DNA of 20,725 bases from an uncultured Prevotella sp. (GTDB lineage: Bacteria; Bacteroidota; Bacteroidia; Bacteroidales; Bacteroidaceae): assembly GCA_934203355.1 (NCBI GenBank), contig CAKPZC010000038.1, positions 1-20,725 on the forward strand. Direction: 5' to 3'. Of this stretch, positions 1-7,023 are shown piece by piece. Made by a program: the position numbers and the translations under genes. Within the stretch, counting starts at the first letter, position 1. Every line of letters starts with the position of its first letter. The notes under the pieces were generated by a model. The model searched no databases, had not been told where the DNA came from, and saw only the letters and a list, made by a program, of their open reading frames with translations.

Positions 1-122
1 AAAACAAAGAACGCTTGTAAATGATTAAATATCAAATATATAACTATAGTAAAGCAAATAATATCGCATCACTAGTAAAAAGAAAACTAAAACAACAACA
101 TAAAAGAAAAAAGAGAATAACA

Positions 123-2312
123 ATGGCAAATTTAAGATTTGATGTTGTAGCCGACGCTTTCAAGAAGAAACCCGTCGACGTGATTGCACCGATTGAACGC
201 CCGTCGGAGTTCTTCGGAAAGAACGTGTTCAACCGCGCCAAGATGTACAAGTATCTGCCGCGCGATGTGTATGATAAACTCGTTGACGTTATCGACAACG
301 GTGCCCGTCTCGACCGCTCTATAGCCGACGCTGTGGCTAAGGGCATGAAGCAGTGGGCCGACGAGAACGGAGTGACCCACTACACACACTGGTTTCAGCC
401 TCTTACCGAAGGCACAGCCGAGAAGCACGATGCTTTCATTGAGCACGACGGCAAGGGCGGCATGATTGAGGAGTTCTCGGGCAAGTTGCTCATGCAGCAG
501 GAGCCTGATGCCAGCTCGTTCCCCAACGGTGGTATTCGTAACACATTCGAGGCACGTGGCTATTCGGCTTGGGACCCTACATCGCCGGTGTTCATCATCG
601 ACGACACACTGTGTATTCCTACCATCTTCATATCATACACTGGCGAGGCTCTCGACTACAAGGCTCCGCTCCTGCGCTCGCTGCATGCTGTGAATGTAGC
701 AGCCACTGATGTTTGCCACTACTTCTATCCGGAGGTGAAGAAGGTTATCTCTAACCTCGGTTGGGAGCAGGAGTACTTCCTCGTAGATGAGGGGCTGTAC
801 TCGGCACGTCCCGACCTCATGCTCACCGGACGCACACTCATGGGTCACGACTCTGCCAAGAATCAGCAGATGGACGACCACTACTTCGGAGCTATCCCTG
901 AGCGTGTGCAGGCTTTCATGAAGGACCTTGAAATCCATGCTCTCGAACTTGGCATTCCCTGCAAGACACGTCACAACGAGGTTGCGCCCAACCAGTTTGA
1001 GTTGGCTCCTATCTTCGAGGAGACCAACCTTGCCATCGACCACAACATGCTCCTCATGTCGCTCATGAAGAAGATTGCGCGTCATCATGGTTTCCGCGTA
1101 CTCTTGCACGAGAAGCCGTTTGCAGGCATCAACGGTTCGGGCAAGCACGAGAACTGGAGTCTCGCTACCGATACTGGCGTATTGCTTCACGGACCTGGCA
1201 AGACTCCGATGGACAACCTTCGCTTTATCGTGTTCATCGTTGAGACCCTTATGGCTGTATACAAGCACAACGGATTGCTCAAGGCGAGCATCATGAGTGC
1301 TACCAATGCTCATCGTCTTGGAGCCAACGAGGCTCCTCCTGCTATCATTTCGTCGTTCCTCGGTCGTCAGCTCACCGAGATTCTCTCGCGCATCGAGACA
1401 TCTGACAAGGACGAACTCTTCGACATCGCTGGCAAGCAGGGATTGCAGCTCGACATTCCTGAGATTCCTGAGCTACTCGTCGACAATACCGACCGCAACC
1501 GTACATCGCCATTTGCATTCACCGGCAACCGTTTCGAGTTCCGTGCTGTAGGTTCTGAGGCTAACTGTGCTTCGGCAATGATAGTACTTAACACTGCTGT
1601 GGCTGAGGCTCTGCATGATTTCAAGAAGCGTGTTGATGCCCTTATCGAGAAGGGTCAGGATAAGGTCAGCGCAATACTCGACGTTGTACGCGAGGACGTT
1701 AAGTTCTGCAAGCCTATCCATTTCGACGGCAACGGCTACTCAGACGAGTGGGTTGAGGAGGCTAAGCGTCGCGGTCTTGACTGCGAGACTTCTTGCCCGA
1801 AAATCTTCGAGCGCTATCTCGACGAGGCTACTATCAAGATGTTTGAGAGCCAGAACGTGATGAGTCGTAAGGAACTTGAGGCACGCAACGAGGTGAAGTG
1901 GGAAACCTACACCAAGAAGATTCAGATTGAGGCACGTGTCTTCGGCGACCTCTCGATGAACCACATCATCCCTGTGTGCACCCACTATCAGAGCCAGCTT
2001 GCCAAGAACGTGCAGAGCATGTACGACATCTTCCCCGAGGAGACTGCCGCCAAGCTCACTTCGCGCAACAAGAAGATTATCGAGGAGATAGCCGAGCGCA
2101 CCCAGATTATCGAGACTGGTGTGGAGGATCTCATCAATGCCCGCAAGGTGGCAAACAAGATTGAGGACGAGCACCAGAAGGCAATTGCCTATCACGACAC
2201 TGTGGCTCCGAAGATGGAGGAGATTCGCTATCAGATTGACAAGCTCGAGCTCATTGTTGCCGACGAGCTTTGGACTCTGCCCAAGTATCGCGAACTGCTC
2301 TTCATACGCTAA
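123..2312 (+). CDS. glnN: Type III glutamine synthetase (GSIII, GlnN)
   Basis: The protein would condense glutamate and ammonia to glutamine with ATP in the cytoplasm, the central nitrogen-assimilation step. At 729 aa it has the length of the large GSIII class common in Bacteroidota rather than the ~450-470 aa of GSI. Visible motifs are NEVAPNQFE (E near residue 286), NGSGKHENWS (N337 onward, the ATP/glutamate-binding loop of the GS fold), a SATNAHRLGANEAPP segment and GNRFEFRAVGS (about residues 468-478). The frame stays open upstream to an ATG at 21, but the added 34 residues are a basic low-complexity stretch unlike the family. The ATG at 123 gives the expected MANLRFD start and is preceded by an A-rich leader without a Shine-Dalgarno site. 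A strong hairpin follows at 2370. Its promoter is not clear within the first 122 bases. Identification is secure. Confidence 0.97.
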   Translation: MANLRFDVVADAFKKKPVDVIAPIERPSEFFGKNVFNRAKMYKYLPRDVYDKLVDVIDNGARLDRSIADAVAKGMKQWADENGVTHYTHWFQPLTEGTAEKHDAFIEHDGKGGMIEEFSGKLLMQQEPDASSFPNGGIRNTFEARGYSAWDPTSPVFIIDDTLCIPTIFISYTGEALDYKAPLLRSLHAVNVAATDVCHYFYPEVKKVISNLGWEQEYFLVDEGLYSARPDLMLTGRTLMGHDSAKNQQMDDHYFGAIPERVQAFMKDLEIHALELGIPCKTRHNEVAPNQFELAPIFEETNLAIDHNMLLMSLMKKIARHHGFRVLLHEKPFAGINGSGKHENWSLATDTGVLLHGPGKTPMDNLRFIVFIVETLMAVYKHNGLLKASIMSATNAHRLGANEAPPAIISSFLGRQLTEILSRIETSDKDELFDIAGKQGLQLDIPEIPELLVDNTDRNRTSPFAFTGNRFEFRAVGSEANCASAMIVLNTAVAEALHDFKKRVDALIEKGQDKVSAILDVVREDVKFCKPIHFDGNGYSDEWVEEAKRRGLDCETSCPKIFERYLDEATIKMFESQNVMSRKELEARNEVKWETYTKKIQIEARVFGDLSMNHIIPVCTHYQSQLAKNVQSMYDIFPEETAAKLTSRNKKIIEEIAERTQIIETGVEDLINARKVANKIEDEHQKAIAYHDTVAPKMEEIRYQIDKLELIVADELWTLPKYRELLFIR

Positions 2313-2369
2313 TTCAACAATAAACATATTAAACAGCTATCTATTTCTTTTATTGGTTGTTTAAGTTTC

Positions 2370-2407
2370 GGGGTTGCACCTTTGTGAAAGGGTGCAACCC
2401 CTTGTTG
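2370..2407 (+). terminator. Rho-independent terminator of glnN
   Basis: A perfect 11-bp GC-rich stem, GGGGTTGCACC (2370-2380) with GGTGCAACCCC (2391-2401), encloses a 10-nt loop and is followed by the T-rich TTGTTGT. It lies 58 bases after the glnN stop and separates glnN from trpS. Confidence 0.85.
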
Positions 2408-2483
2408 TATTTGGGTCGGCAAGCCGTGTTTTGCAGCCATACTTTGACGTTTTGGAGGGGTTTAGGCATAAAATCGGCTAAGG

Positions 2484-2518
2484 TTTGTCCTGCAATTGGA
2501 AATAATAGTGTAACTTTG
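2484..2518 (+). promoter_or_regulatory. Probable trpS promoter
   Basis: TAACTTTG at 2511-2518 matches the Bacteroidota -7 element TAnnTTTG perfectly. The nearest TTTG for the -33 element is at 2484-2487, leaving a 23-bp gap, longer than the usual 19-21 bp, so only the -7 element is strong. It leaves a leader of roughly 45 bases before the trpS ATG. Confidence 0.6.
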
Positions 2519-2569
2519 TAACAAGTTTAGAAAATTGTAATAGGGAATATACAAAAACAACATAAAAAT

Positions 2570-3658
2570 ATGGGAAAAGTAATACTTACGGGCGACCGTC
2601 CAACCGGTAAGCTCCATCTCGGCCACTATGTTGGCTCTTTGCGCCGCCGTGTCGAGCTGCAGAATGCAGGCGACTTCGACCGCATGTTTGTTTTCATGGC
2701 CGACGTGCAGGCCCTCACCGACAATGCCGACAATCCGGAGAAAATTCGCCAGAACATCATTGAGGTGGCTCTCGACTATCTATCAGCCGGACTCGACCCT
2801 GAGAAATGCACTCTCTTCATACAAAGCCAGATTCCGGAACTCGCCGAGCTGACTACATATCTTATGAACCTCATCACCGTGTCGCGTGTGCAGCGCAATC
2901 CTACGGTGAAGACCGAGATAAAGATGCGCAATTTTGAGGCAAACATTCCTCTCGGATTCTTCTGCTACCCAGTGAGCCAGGCTGCCGACATCACGCTGTT
3001 CAAGGCCACTACTGTGCCTGCTGGCGAAGACCAGGAGCCTATGATTGAGGTGACACGCGAGCTTGTGCGCCGCTTCAATCAGACCTATGGCGAGGTGCTC
3101 GTGGAGCCCGAAATCATGCTTCCCGAGATAGCCACAGCGCGCCGTCTGCCAGGAACCGACGGCAAGGAGAAGATGTCGAAGTCGCTTGGCAACTGCATCT
3201 ATCTCTCCGACTCGGCTGCCGACGTGTGGAAGAAGGTGAAGAAGATGTCGAACGGTGCGCCACGAATGAGCATGGACGAGCCGGGCAACCTTGAGGGCAA
3301 CGCCGTGTTCACATATCTTGAGGCGTTCAGCACACCCGACGACTTCGCCGAGTTCTGGCCCGAATACAAGACTCTCGACGAACTGAAGGACCACTACGTG
3401 CGTGGTGGCATCGGCGACGGCACCACCAAGAAGTTCCTCAACAATGTGCTCAACAAGATGCTTGAGCCCATACGTCAGCGCCGACATGAGTTCGAGCAGG
3501 ACATTCCCGAAATCTACAACATCCTGCGCAAGGGCACCGAGAAGGCACGTGAGACAGCTGCACAGACTATGGACGAGGTGCGTCGCGCCATGCAGATTGA
3601 CTACTTCAACGACACAGAACTGATACGTCAGCAGGCAGAGAAGTTCAGCAAGAAATAA
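2570..3658 (+). CDS. trpS: Tryptophan--tRNA ligase
   Basis: Class I aminoacyl-tRNA synthetase that charges tRNA-Trp with tryptophan using ATP in the cytoplasm. The N-terminus has the nucleotide-binding HIGH-type motif as GKLHLGHY (HLGH at residues 16-19), preceded by the GDRPTG loop. The second signature KMSKS is intact at residues 201-205. AGEDQEPMIEVTRELVRRFN between them is typical of TrpRS. At 362 aa it is slightly longer than the ~330-340 aa of many bacterial TrpRS and appears complete. The start ATG is preceded by an A-rich, Shine-Dalgarno-free leader as elsewhere in this window. It is monocistronic: a terminator precedes it, and a long bidirectional hairpin separates it from the convergent gene downstream. 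No T-box or attenuator-like structure was seen in the leader. Confidence 0.97.
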   Translation: MGKVILTGDRPTGKLHLGHYVGSLRRRVELQNAGDFDRMFVFMADVQALTDNADNPEKIRQNIIEVALDYLSAGLDPEKCTLFIQSQIPELAELTTYLMNLITVSRVQRNPTVKTEIKMRNFEANIPLGFFCYPVSQAADITLFKATTVPAGEDQEPMIEVTRELVRRFNQTYGEVLVEPEIMLPEIATARRLPGTDGKEKMSKSLGNCIYLSDSAADVWKKVKKMSNGAPRMSMDEPGNLEGNAVFTYLEAFSTPDDFAEFWPEYKTLDELKDHYVRGGIGDGTTKKFLNNVLNKMLEPIRQRRHEFEQDIPEIYNILRKGTEKARETAAQTMDEVRRAMQIDYFNDTELIRQQAEKFSKK

Positions 3659-3702
3659 AAATCGAAGAAGCAAATACGACAAAAAAAGAATATATAGACG
3701 CC

Positions 3703-3779
3703 AAAAAGACAACATAAGAAAACCGTAGGCAACCTTGAATATCAATGGTTAGCCTACGGTTTTCTTATGTTGTCTTTTT
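3703..3779. terminator. Bidirectional terminator, 28-bp perfect stem
   Basis: Left arm 3703-3730 and right arm 3752-3779 are perfectly complementary over 28 bp. The GC-rich core CCGTAGGC/GCCTACGG is capped by a 21-nt loop, whose AACC/GGTT ends can pair further past one bulged A. Arms begin with AAAAAGAC and end with GTCTTTTT, so a T tract follows the stem in either direction. It lies between the converging trpS and the gene ending at 3815 and can end both transcripts. Confidence 0.9.
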
Positions 3780-3814
3780 TTTATAAGTTTTACGTTGTGC
3801 TAAAGTATGGCATC

Positions 3815-5362
3815 CTACCACAGCTCAATTGGCGAGAAGTCCTTGTCGGGACGTCCCATCAGATAGTAGTCGGCAAGGAAGTAGAGGTTTTCTTGAGTTA
3901 TGCGTTTGCCGATTTCCTTGACATACTTGCTTGTGAAGATGTTGGCATCGGGCAGCATATTGTTGTCGATAAGTCGGCGCACAATCTCGTAGGGGAAGGC
4001 GTTGCCGCGTCCGCTGATGATGTCGAAGCAGTTCTCCTCCGCCTTTTCCGAGTTGTAGTAGGGGTTGTCGGGCGAGCAGATGCAATGTGCCATAGCCACG
4101 GTGATGCTCAGTCCTGTGTATGGGCTACCGCTTACGATGATGCCATTTTCCACAGCCTTTGGTATGGCGAAGTCCTTAGGCAACTCATAGCCAATGTTCT
4201 TGCAGAACTCCTTCACCATGTCGCAGCCGTCGGCAAATAGGAACATCGACCCGTAGCCGTTGTCCTTTAGCAGGTTGTAGTCGTGAATGGCTTGCTTGTG
4301 GTTGAAGACATCTTTGCCGTCTGCCACAGCCCTCTTGGCTTCCTTGTCGTTCTTGCATGTCTGCATGATGCCGTTGACCCACCATGCTTCACCAAATTTC
4401 ACGACGCTTGCTATCATAAGGTCGTCGCTCTCGGTGAGCGGTGTGAAGTCGTCGATGTTGATTGATTGTTTTTCGATATTTATCACGTCCTTCTTGAACA
4501 GGTCTTTCACCGTGATGAAGCGGTCGTCGACTTTCTGCACCTGATAGAATCGCTTGTTGCGGAAGTCGGTCTCAGTCCACAGTTTATGGGCAGTATGGTG
4601 TTCGCTTATTTTTGCGAGCCACTCCAATGACGTGAATGCGAGCAGGTTGGTGCGGTCCATTATAGGCTGTTCCGTCTTCACGGTGTAGGCGTTCACTTCG
4701 TTGTAGTTGCCCATGTTGGCGAGCCACTGCATTGCATTGGCAAGTCGTCGGCGGTTGCCCACGTTGAAGAAGCATCCATAGTGGAACCATTCGAGCACGT
4801 TGCGGAACTCGAAGTAGTGGTTTTCGTCGGTAGGCATTGTGCACAGATACTCGTGCATTCGCTCGTTTTCGGGAGCCGTCTCATAGTCGGCATTTAGCAC
4901 GTCGTAGACCATTTTGGCAGCAATCTCTAAAGGTCCGAACAGTGGCGGCACTGGTTCGGGGTTGCACTGCTGGAAGTGGTGCCACAGCAGAAATTTGATG
5001 TCGGCTATGTTGATGTCGTCCTGGTTGTAGGGTGCGCATGAACCGTCGGGATTGTTGGTTATGCTCGCCTCGCATGCAGCCCCTTCCTGATAGAACGGTA
5101 TGTAAACCCCGTAGCGCTTGTGACACTCTGTTGTGAATGTCTTCCATATGCAAGTGCCCGAGAGCACATCTTCGAAGTATGCGGCAATGCACAGCGCCAG
5201 GTTCTTGGCATCCTGCACGTCCTTGAATTGGTGAGGGAAACAAGCATTGTCGAGGGCGTGATATATTTTGTTAGCCAAGTCGGTGTAGTATAGGTCTACA
5301 GCCTCGACTTTCTTGTATGGATGCATAAACATCCACTCTTGAGTGAAAATAATCTTTTTCAT
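3815..5362 (-). CDS. Uncharacterised Bacteroidales protein, DUF3843-like
   Basis: A 515-aa protein with no known reaction. The N-terminus (MKKIIFTQEWMFMHPYKK, then YYTDLANKIYHALD and FEDVLSGTCIWKTF) resembles from memory the Bacteroidales-restricted family DUF3843, named here without a search. There is no signal peptide, no transmembrane segment and no recognised catalytic motif, so it is probably cytoplasmic. It is rich in Trp, Tyr, His and Cys, with a long acidic, helix-like N-terminal half (LLWHHFQQ, LEWFHYGCFF) and a C-terminal part containing FLFADGCDMVKEFCKNIGY. It is transcribed alone, convergent with trpS, and shares the terminator at 3703-3779. A perfect -7 element lies about 80 bases upstream of its ATG. 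Coding status is firm because of length and intact frame; the function is unknown. Confidence 0.85.
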   Translation of the reverse strand: MKKIIFTQEWMFMHPYKKVEAVDLYYTDLANKIYHALDNACFPHQFKDVQDAKNLALCIAAYFEDVLSGTCIWKTFTTECHKRYGVYIPFYQEGAACEASITNNPDGSCAPYNQDDINIADIKFLLWHHFQQCNPEPVPPLFGPLEIAAKMVYDVLNADYETAPENERMHEYLCTMPTDENHYFEFRNVLEWFHYGCFFNVGNRRRLANAMQWLANMGNYNEVNAYTVKTEQPIMDRTNLLAFTSLEWLAKISEHHTAHKLWTETDFRNKRFYQVQKVDDRFITVKDLFKKDVINIEKQSINIDDFTPLTESDDLMIASVVKFGEAWWVNGIMQTCKNDKEAKRAVADGKDVFNHKQAIHDYNLLKDNGYGSMFLFADGCDMVKEFCKNIGYELPKDFAIPKAVENGIIVSGSPYTGLSITVAMAHCICSPDNPYYNSEKAEENCFDIISGRGNAFPYEIVRRLIDNNMLPDANIFTSKYVKEIGKRITQENLYFLADYYLMGRPDKDFSPIELW

Positions 5363-5444
5363 TATATGTGTTTATTTCTTTTTCGTATAGTTGGTTTTAT
5401 TGGTTCTTGCAGGTAAAAAGGGTGTGTTTGTGTTTATCTATGAG

Positions 5445-5452
5445 CAAAGGTA
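5445..5452 (-). promoter_or_regulatory. -7 element upstream of the 515-aa gene
   Basis: Read on the minus strand this is TACCTTTG, a perfect TAnnTTTG match, about 80 bases before the ATG at 5362. No convincing TTTG is found 19-21 bp further upstream. Confidence 0.5.
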
Positions 5453-5543
5453 GTTATAAAAATCGAGAAGATGGGCGATAGGTTGTGCTTTTTTCCAGTC
5501 AATATATTATTTTTGTGTTGCCGTCGGCTAAAAAAAAGTTTTG

Positions 5544-5655
5544 TGAAAAAAAGTGACATAAGTGACATAAATCTTGCAGTGGGTTGATGCTCAGAGGTTT
5601 AACGGCTGGCAGATACATGGCAGATAGAAATAAATGACAGCCTATCTGCCAGCCG
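5544..5655 (+). repeat. Dispersed hairpin element, copy A
   Basis: This ~112-bp non-coding block shares its order of parts with 17731-17841 read on the opposite strand. In order: TGAAAAAAAGTGACATA (17 nt, identical in both copies), a diverged middle of nearly equal length (36 and 37 nt), GTTTAAC (GTTAAC in copy B), ATACATGGCAGATA (identical, 14 nt), a 14-nt loop here, and TATCTGCCAG. TGGCAGATAG (5618-5627) pairs with CTATCTGCCA (5642-5651). A wider 13-bp inverted repeat, CGGCTGGCAGATA (5603-5615) with 5643-5655, competes with it. GTGACATA occurs twice in tandem here. No reading frame is supported. Conserved structure with diverged loops suggests a mobile or structured-RNA element of unknown type. 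Confidence 0.7.
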
Positions 5656-5700
5656 GAAGGCAGAATGTGCCAGCAACTCGAACAATTTGTGTATTGGGCT

Positions 5701-5832
5701 CTGGTAACTCTGTTGTTGAGTTTTGGTAACTTATGTTTTGAGTTCTGGTAACTTGGGTGTTGAGTTCTGGTAACTCTTGTTTTAGGTTCTGGTAACTCAT
5801 GTCTTAGGTTTTGGTAGCCCAGGTATTGGTGT
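5701..5832. repeat. 22-bp minisatellite, six units
   Basis: Six imperfect units start at 5701, 5723, 5745, 5767, 5789 and 5811, exactly 22 bp apart, with consensus close to YTGGTAACTCNTGTTTTAGG. The array ends 6 bases before the porT stop codon (its 3' side). There are no unique spacers, so it is not a CRISPR array. The rest of the 5363-5838 intergenic stretch holds copy A of the hairpin element and the promoter region of the 515-aa gene. Confidence 0.9.
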
Positions 5833-5838
5833 CTGAGC

Positions 5839-6585
5839 CTACTCAAAGTAGAAACTTAGCACTATCATCTTGGTGCGTGCCTCGCTCACCGACTGGGCAA
5901 ACTTCAGTTGGTTTTTGTCGCGCAATTCGGCTGGATGCTTTGTGTCGAGCGTGTTGCCAAGGTCGTAGACAAACTTCAGCTCGGGACGCAACTTGAAGAA
6001 TGGCAGGTAGAAGTCGCAACCCACACCCAACTCCAGCGCCATGGTCTGACGCTTCAGTCGCAGATAGTCGCTGCTCTTGGTGTTGAGGTTAATCATAGGC
6101 GACACGCCAGCCATAAGGTAGGGTCTGTGGTTGTTGAATCGCGGTGCGGCAAAAATAATATCTGCCGAGCAAGCTATGTATGCCGACTTCATCTCCTGGC
6201 GCGACTCTTGCGGACGTCCGTCGGTGTCGATGTTCTTTAGGTCGCGAAACACAATGTGGCGCGAACCGAAATACATCATCGGTGCCACGCGCAACTGGAA
6301 GTGCTGCGACAGTCGAAACTCGCCGAGCACGCCCACGTTTATTCCTGGGTCCCATCGGCTCTGGTCTGTGCTGACGAGGGTTTCCTGTGAGGTGCCGTCT
6401 TCGCCCGCTATCACCTGTGGTCCGGCATTTACAAGCTCCATGTCCTGCATGTGAGTGCCTATAATCACTCCGAAATGGAAGGGGCGCAAGTCGGTGTACG
6501 GACGGTTCTCGACCGTTCGCTCCTGGGCGGAGGCTACCATGAGCCATGCCACCCACATATATATAATCGTGGCTAATCGTTTCAT
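5839..6585 (-). CDS. porT: PorT-like type IX secretion outer-membrane protein
   Basis: A 248-aa protein with a signal peptide (about residues 1-20, ending ASAQ) and an amphipathic beta-strand pattern through to a C-terminal SFYFE strand, as expected for an outer-membrane beta-barrel. The early RPFHFGVIIGTHMQDMEL segment, the overall length (P. gingivalis PorT is about 244 aa) and the ending suggest PorT/SprT, a component required for type IX secretion. In the literature PorT acts in secretion of cargo with C-terminal sorting domains. Two such cargo proteins are encoded in this window (7024-8799 and 19389-19868). It is divergent from the ferredoxin gene with 192 bases between, and its stop is followed within 7 bases by a minisatellite. 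A generic PorT-family barrel of other function is the main alternative. Confidence 0.8.
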   Translation of the reverse strand: MKRLATIIYMWVAWLMVASAQERTVENRPYTDLRPFHFGVIIGTHMQDMELVNAGPQVIAGEDGTSQETLVSTDQSRWDPGINVGVLGEFRLSQHFQLRVAPMMYFGSRHIVFRDLKNIDTDGRPQESRQEMKSAYIACSADIIFAAPRFNNHRPYLMAGVSPMINLNTKSSDYLRLKRQTMALELGVGCDFYLPFFKLRPELKFVYDLGNTLDTKHPAELRDKNQLKFAQSVSEARTKMIVLSFYFE

Positions 6586-6644
6586 TGTATATATAACGGA
6601 GATTTAGAAGGATTATTGCGCTAATGTATAAATAAGTTAAATTT

Positions 6645-6729
6645 GCTACCTACTTGTAGGTATTTCGGATAAAATCATTAACTTTGCAGCGTTCAAAAGT
6701 AGGTAGCGAGCCTATCCCCGTTGCTACTT
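6645..6729. promoter_or_regulatory. Repeated GTAGGTA half-sites around the ferredoxin promoter
   Basis: GCTACCTACTT (6645-6655) and AAGTAGGTAGC (6697-6707) form a perfect 11-bp inverted repeat flanking the promoter. The left copy is also half of a local palindrome, TACCTAC-TT-GTAGGTA (6647-6662), overlapping the -33 region. A further partial copy, CTACTT, is at 6724-6729. The arrangement fits an operator for a dimeric regulator, or a 5' leader hairpin between 6697 and 6729. It lies between two divergent genes, so porT could be affected too. Confidence 0.45.
6654..6686 (+). promoter_or_regulatory. Ferredoxin promoter
   Basis: TAACTTTG at 6679-6686 is a perfect TAnnTTTG -7 element. CTTG around 6653-6656 could serve as the -33 element at a slightly long 22-bp spacing. 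The predicted start near 6693 gives a leader of about 85 bases. Confidence 0.65.
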
Positions 6730-6777
6730 AAAAACACTTTGCATTAACATTAATAACTATAAAAAAGAATTTTAATT

Positions 6778-6948
6778 ATGGCTTACGTAATTGGTGACGA
6801 CTGCATCGCATGCGGTACATGTATTGGCGAGTGCCCAGTAGAGGCTATCTCTGAAGGCGAAAAGTATTCTATCAACCCTGATCTCTGCACAGAGTGCGGT
6901 ACATGCGCAAGCGTATGTCCTCAGGAGGCTATCAGCCTTGGCGAATAA
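6778..6948 (+). CDS. 2[4Fe-4S] ferredoxin
   Basis: A complete 56-aa bacterial-type ferredoxin, a small cytoplasmic electron carrier for low-potential redox enzymes such as pyruvate:ferredoxin oxidoreductase. Both cluster motifs are intact: C9-x2-C12-x2-C15-x3-C19-P and C38-x2-C41-x2-C44-x3-C48-P. The two halves (CIACGTCIGECPVEAIS and CTECGTCASVCPQEAIS) show the internal duplication of the family. The ATG at 6778 is the only sensible start, giving MAYVIGDDC, preceded by an AT-rich, Shine-Dalgarno-free leader. It is monocistronic, with a promoter at 6654-6686 and a strong hairpin at 6978-7015. The unusually well-defined promoter, operator-like repeats and terminator suggest high, possibly regulated expression. 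The redox partner cannot be told from the window. Confidence 0.96.
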   Translation: MAYVIGDDCIACGTCIGECPVEAISEGEKYSINPDLCTECGTCASVCPQEAISLGE

Positions 6949-6977
6949 TTAGCACGCAAGGATTAAGCATCATAATC

Positions 6978-7015
6978 AAAAAAAAGTCTGCACCAAACGG
7001 TGCAGACTTTTTTTT
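6978..7015. terminator. Bidirectional terminator (ferredoxin / Omp28-like gene)
   Basis: Stem GTCTGCACC (6986-6994) with GGTGCAGAC (6999-7007) around an AAAC loop, flanked by eight A on the left and eight T on the right, extends as A-T pairs. It works in both directions, ending the ferredoxin transcript and the convergent gene ending at 7024. Confidence 0.92.
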
Positions 7016-7023
7016 GTCTATTA

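Noticed and set aside
21..122. N-terminal extension of GlnN from the ATG at 21
   Set aside because: The 34 extra residues are basic low complexity and unlike GSIII; the ATG at 123 gives the expected start.
2783..3745. 320-codon minus-strand frame across trpS
   Set aside because: It lies antisense to a well-supported trpS and reflects GC-rich third positions; the same applies to long antisense frames over glnN, the M13 gene and the sulfatase (15245-16243).
5598..5604. Integron attC site in the hairpin element
   Set aside because: GTTTAAC matches the attC core heptamer by chance; the rest of the attC layout and any integrase or cassette structure are missing, and copy B has GTTAAC.
5701..5832. 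CRISPR array
   Set aside because: Units abut with no unique spacers; the same holds for the 28-bp and 10-bp arrays. No cas genes are present.
5499..5846. Minus-strand open frame of 115 codons
   Set aside because: Most of it is the 22-bp minisatellite read in three rotating frames plus the hairpin element; it has no protein-like features.
6645..6707. Invertible (phase-variable) ferredoxin promoter
   Set aside because: An 11-bp inverted repeat does flank the promoter, but the enclosed segment is only 41 bp, the arms are part of repeated half-sites, no invertase is nearby, and a housekeeping ferredoxin is an unlikely phase-variable gene. An operator is more likely.
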